8,790 bases of DNA. It comes from Clostridia bacterium. Lineage in GTDB: Bacteria; Bacillota; Clostridia; Christensenellales; HGM11417. The translations under genes were made by a program, and so were the position numbers. The notes beneath the pieces were generated by a model. The model was not told where the DNA came from and did not search any database. It was given only the letters and a program-made list of their open reading frames with translations. This document shows positions 6,586 to 8,790 of this stretch, piece after piece; position 1 is the stretch's first letter; each line of letters opens with the position of its first letter. Where the stretch lies: positions 1-8,790 of the forward strand of contig JAFQWR010000161.1 of assembly GCA_017407365.1 (NCBI GenBank). The letters run 5' to 3'.

Positions 6586-6885
6586 CTACTCCTCTGCGCG
6601 GCGCTGATCCAAACGGTAGTTTCGGACGTAGATCAGCAAATCGGTACAAACCATCACAAGATTGAGCACGTAGAAAAATAGCACGTACCATTTTTCGCCA
6701 ATGCTTGCCATATATGCCTCATTGGTAAGCTTTGCGGCAATTCCGGCAATATAGCCGAAAAGAATCAGAATCAAAAAGGGAAGGCTTTTCCCCTTTGTCG
6801 TTCTTGCCTTATACGATTTGATCACGTTCATAGGCCAGGAAGCCCCAAAGCTGACAATCATGATGATTTCCAAAATTTCCGACAT
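6586..6885 (-). CDS. Small PQ-loop / SemiSWEET-like membrane protein
   Basis: This 99-residue protein has three hydrophobic helices at about 4-23, 34-53 and 66-88. After the first helix, WPMNVIKSYKARTTKGKSL (17-35) resembles a PQ-loop region with Pro18 in place and a basic, Ser/Thr-rich linker. Three helices with one such motif is the architecture of bacterial SemiSWEETs, which transport sugars as dimers; the classical Pro-Gln pair is Pro-Met here, so transport is inferred only. The ATG has GGGA 8 bases upstream, a modest site. It lies 69 bases downstream of the first paralogue gene on the same strand. The intervening GGCTGAAAAGCC hairpin has no T-tract, so read-through is possible. Confidence 0.75.
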   Translation of the reverse strand: MSEILEIIMIVSFGASWPMNVIKSYKARTTKGKSLPFLILILFGYIAGIAAKLTNEAYMASIGEKWYVLFFYVLNLVMVCTDLLIYVRNYRLDQRRAEE

Positions 6886-6954
6886 ACTGTATTTCCCACT
6901 TTTATCTTTTGCTACGGCTTTTCAGCCTGTCACTTATTAAGGTTTTCTCTCTTT

Positions 6955-7668
6955 TTACTCGCAAAGCAGCATCAGCTTTTCCATACAGATGGAATTACCG
7001 AAATATTCGGAAGAAACTCCCTTTGCGCTTGCAAGCTTTTCGAAATTTTGTAAATAACTAAGCGCCTCTCTCTGCTCCTCCGTTGCGTTACGGTTGATCA
7101 GCAGATAATCGAGCAGAAGCCACTCTACCCAGCCTTCATCCTTGGTTTTACACGCCTTACGCAGGCTTTCCTTCATTTCCTGAACGAATGCATCGGGATT
7201 ATTTATCACAAATTTTCGGATTTCGTCATACCCGGGCCAGTTGGCATCCCGAAACATTTGCATCATCAGGTCCTTGACGTCGTTGATACGGGGGAGTCCG
7301 CGCTTAAGCAAAACATAGGCGCAATTCCACGAATCTTTTATTGTCGGATGACCGGAGGCTCTCCATTCGTCTATAAGAGCAGATGAGCAATCACAACGTT
7401 CACGGAAACTCATATCCCAATACGAGGCAGGAAAACGGGGATAGAAAAAGAAAAACTCGTTCGGTAAATCGCTGTTTGCAAAATAATCACGGATTTCCAC
7501 CCACTTTTTGGGCATACGCGCATCCCACGCATCCAAATCTATCGGCTTATTCCATGCCTCCATTGCCTCCTCTTCGGAAGAAAAATGCTTCTCCTCAGGC
7601 CAATACTGCTTCTTTTCTTCCGCCGTTAATTGCGACGCTCTAAAAAAATCCTCTAAAGTGTATTTCAT
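6955..7668 (-). CDS. Uncharacterised protein, downstream paralogue (DUF5071-like core)
   Basis: This is a soluble 237-residue protein without signal peptide or membrane helix. It starts MKYTLEDFF, has an acidic variable segment (about 10-50), then a conserved core. The core carries an aromatic patch NEFFFFYPRFP (70-80), EWRASGHP (101-108) and GLPRINDVKDLMMQMFRDANWPG (124-146), followed by helices with a D-x-x-W pattern (177-180) and NRNATEEQREAL. The 'LP...D......D.NWP' arrangement recalls DUF5071, a small helical family of unknown function; this link is from memory and unconfirmed. AAGGAGGA lies 5 bases before the ATG, an excellent ribosome site. The neighbour upstream on the same strand is a close paralogue, 80 bases away. 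Tandem copies with variable N-termini are seen among immunity or regulatory proteins, but no toxin partner is visible here. Confidence 0.82.
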   Translation of the reverse strand: MKYTLEDFFRASQLTAEEKKQYWPEEKHFSSEEEAMEAWNKPIDLDAWDARMPKKWVEIRDYFANSDLPNEFFFFYPRFPASYWDMSFRERCDCSSALIDEWRASGHPTIKDSWNCAYVLLKRGLPRINDVKDLMMQMFRDANWPGYDEIRKFVINNPDAFVQEMKESLRKACKTKDEGWVEWLLLDYLLINRNATEEQREALSYLQNFEKLASAKGVSSEYFGNSICMEKLMLLCE

Positions 7669-7700
7669 TTTTCCTCCTTGGATATTAGAATTCCGACCCT

Positions 7701-7726
7701 ATCTGCATCAAAACAGCCGTGCAGAT
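7701..7726. repeat. Inverted repeat in the gap between the two paralogues
   Basis: ATCTGCA (7701-7707) and TGCAGAT (7720-7726) are perfectly complementary with a 12-base loop. No T-tract follows on either strand, so it is not a standard terminator. On the minus strand it lies just upstream of, and overlaps, a weak promoter reading (TTGATG, 18 bases, TAATAT) for the downstream paralogue. Confidence 0.45.
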
Positions 7727-7748
7727 GTGAGGCTTCAATTCCTATATT

Positions 7749-8465
7749 TTACTCGCAAAGCAGCATCAGCTTTTCCATGCAAACGGGACTTTTGAAATAC
7801 GAGGAAGAAACTCCCTTTGCCCTTGCAAACTTTTGGAAATTTTGTAAATAGCTAAGTGCCTCCTTCTGCTCCTCCGTTGCGTTACGGTTGATTCGTAGAT
7901 AATCTTTCAGAAGCCAATAAACCCAACAATCATCCTTGGTTTTACACGCCTTACGCAGGCTTTCCTTCATTTCCTGAACGAATGCATCGGGATTCTCAAG
8001 CACGAATTTACGAAACTCAAAAAAGCCCGGCCAGTTGGCATCCTGAAACATTTGCATTATCAGATCCTTGACGTCGTTGATACGGGGAAGTCCGCGCTTG
8101 ATCAATATATATGCGCAATCCCACATATTCCCTTTTACAGGATGACCGGAGGCTCTCCATTCGTCTATAAGAGCAGATGAGCACTCACAACGCTCGCGAA
8201 AGCTCATATCCCAATACGCGGCAGGAAAACGGGGATAGAAAAAGAAAAACTCGTTCGGAAGGTCGCTGCTTGCAAAATAATCTCGGATTTCCATCCACTT
8301 TTTTGGCCGTACTTCATCAACCTTATCCCAAACGATCAGCTCGCTTTCCTCCCCATAAATGACAGGATCACATTCATCGTTCCAACGTCGACACTTTTGC
8401 TCCTTCTCTTCTTCCGAATCGTAAGTTTGGCCTGCTTCATATAGATCCTCTAAGGTGTATTTCAT
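7749..8465 (-). CDS. Uncharacterised protein, upstream paralogue (DUF5071-like core)
   Basis: A soluble protein of 238 residues, without signal peptide or membrane helix. It begins MKYTLED like its downstream copy, then has its own acidic, cysteine-containing segment (about 8-52, with CRRWNDECDP at 25-34) unrelated to the other copy. From Pro54 onward it matches the paralogue: NEFFFFYPRFP, EWRASGHP, GLPRINDVKDL, FQDANWPG (140-147) and the final MEKLMLLCE. Differences cluster at 110-117, 148-157, 179-191 and 221-229, and some are non-conservative (Gly to Cys, Glu to Tyr, Leu to Lys or Arg), as if surface specificity had shifted. The ATG has only GAGGGC about 6 bases upstream, a weaker site than that of the downstream copy. 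Function is unknown. It is the first protein gene downstream of the 16S terminator. Confidence 0.82.
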   Translation of the reverse strand: MKYTLEDLYEAGQTYDSEEEKEQKCRRWNDECDPVIYGEESELIVWDKVDEVRPKKWMEIRDYFASSDLPNEFFFFYPRFPAAYWDMSFRERCECSSALIDEWRASGHPVKGNMWDCAYILIKRGLPRINDVKDLIMQMFQDANWPGFFEFRKFVLENPDAFVQEMKESLRKACKTKDDCWVYWLLKDYLRINRNATEEQKEALSYLQNFQKFARAKGVSSSYFKSPVCMEKLMLLCE

Positions 8466-8477
8466 TGTTTGCCCTCA

Positions 8478-8588
8478 CTACATTATTGAAATAAAGGGAT
8501 CCCTATTTGCAACAATTTCGCTGTACAAGGATGTATCTCCATATCCTCTGTTTCTACAAAATCTTCCCCGGGATGAGTTGCTTTCCAT
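8478..8588 (-). CDS. Possible 36-residue peptide ORF upstream of the paralogue pair
   Basis: An ATG at 8588 opens 36 codons ending in TAG, 12 bases before the ATG of the upstream paralogue. The peptide is Arg/Ser-rich at the N-terminus (MESNSSRGRFCRNRG) and ends NRDPFISIM. Only a poor AGAAG precedes it, while a better AAGGAG lies too far upstream (about 30 bases). It may be chance; it could also be a leader peptide. No family is recognised. Confidence 0.18.
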   Translation of the reverse strand: MESNSSRGRFCRNRGYGDTSLYSEIVANRDPFISIM

Positions 8589-8631
8589 AAAAACTTCTAT
8601 CAAAAATATTTCCGATTCTCTCCTTAAAATG

Positions 8632-8653
8632 AAAAAAAAGAGCCCATAGGCTC
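8632..8653 (-). terminator. Rho-independent terminator downstream of the 16S rRNA gene
   Basis: On the minus strand GAGCC, a four-base loop and GGCTC are followed by eight T residues. It lies about 107 bases after the 16S 3' end and would stop the rRNA transcript before the protein genes. Confidence 0.8.
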
Positions 8654-8720
8654 CCAGTTTGTTCCATTGAAAGGGAAAGATCTCTTCTTTAAAAGAGCTC
8701 TTGTATCGACTTGGAGTTGG

Positions 8721-8747
8721 CGATAACTGCTGTTCCAGCTGTTATCG
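8721..8747 (-). ncRNA. Hairpin just after the 16S 3' end
   Basis: Read on the minus strand, CGATAAC/GTTATCG form a 7-bp stem, then an A-A mismatch, then GCTG/CAGC closing a GAA loop. It starts 12 bases after the 16S end. It could be part of an rRNA-processing structure; this is inference. Confidence 0.5.
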
Positions 8748-8758
8748 AACTTCTCCCT

Positions 8759-8790
<32 letters not shown>

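Larger units (their letters stand above)
6955..8306 (-). repeat. Tandem direct repeat from gene duplication (two 558-bp units)
   Basis: Positions 6955-7512 and 7749-8306 encode the same 185-residue core plus stop codon in both paralogues, with about 33 amino-acid differences counted by eye (about 82% identity) and long runs identical in DNA. The 7513-7748 segment, holding one N-terminus and the spacer, is unrelated to the matching part of the other copy apart from the first seven codons. Confidence 0.85.

Noticed and set aside
8496..8503. GGGATCCC palindrome upstream of the second paralogue
   Set aside because: Too short to call an operator; expected by chance.
8455..8649. Plus-strand 64-codon frame next to the 16S gene
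   Set aside because: It crosses the start of the upstream paralogue and the 16S terminator, with no ribosome site.

Overview
This window looks like part of a mid-GC chromosome of a clostridial Firmicute, probably a gut Oscillospirales- or Christensenellales-type organism. The evidence is the Firmicutes-style 16S 3' end with its CCTCC anti-Shine-Dalgarno, good AAGGAG-type ribosome sites, TTGACN/TATAAN sigma-A promoters, and the obgE-yhbY-nadD gene order. This placement comes from gene style, not from a database search.

Left part (1-3900, mainly minus strand). Reading leftwards, a lipoprotein gene and a cytoplasmic cyclophilin (ppiB type) form a short operon that ends in a clear terminator. 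The housekeeping pair obgE-yhbY (ribosome assembly) follows, and the 5' end of nadD (NAD synthesis) lies at the window edge. Between yhbY and nadD sits an oppositely oriented gene for a four-helix membrane protein. Its soluble part looks like a catalytically dead Mrr-type restriction-endonuclease fold.

Middle (4059-6471, plus strand). Two single-gene units follow, each with a near-consensus promoter and a downstream terminator. One encodes a classical short-chain dehydrogenase/reductase. The other encodes a PLP-dependent group II decarboxylase of the histidine decarboxylase type.

Right part (6472-8790, minus strand). A three-helix PQ-loop/SemiSWEET-like membrane protein is preceded by two tandem paralogues of about 237 residues. 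These share about 82% identity over their last 185 residues but have unrelated N-terminal segments; part of the core resembles DUF5071. At the right edge is the 3' end of a 16S rRNA gene on the minus strand. Its downstream side carries a hairpin and a rho-independent terminator within about 130 bp, then the protein genes, with no tRNA or 23S gene in view. This is either an unlinked 16S gene, a broken rRNA operon or an assembly join.

The least explained items are the Mrr-like membrane protein inside the obgE-yhbY-nadD neighbourhood, the paralogue pair with swapped N-termini, and the 16S gene without a 23S partner. No CRISPR array, insertion sequence, tRNA or complete rRNA gene was seen.
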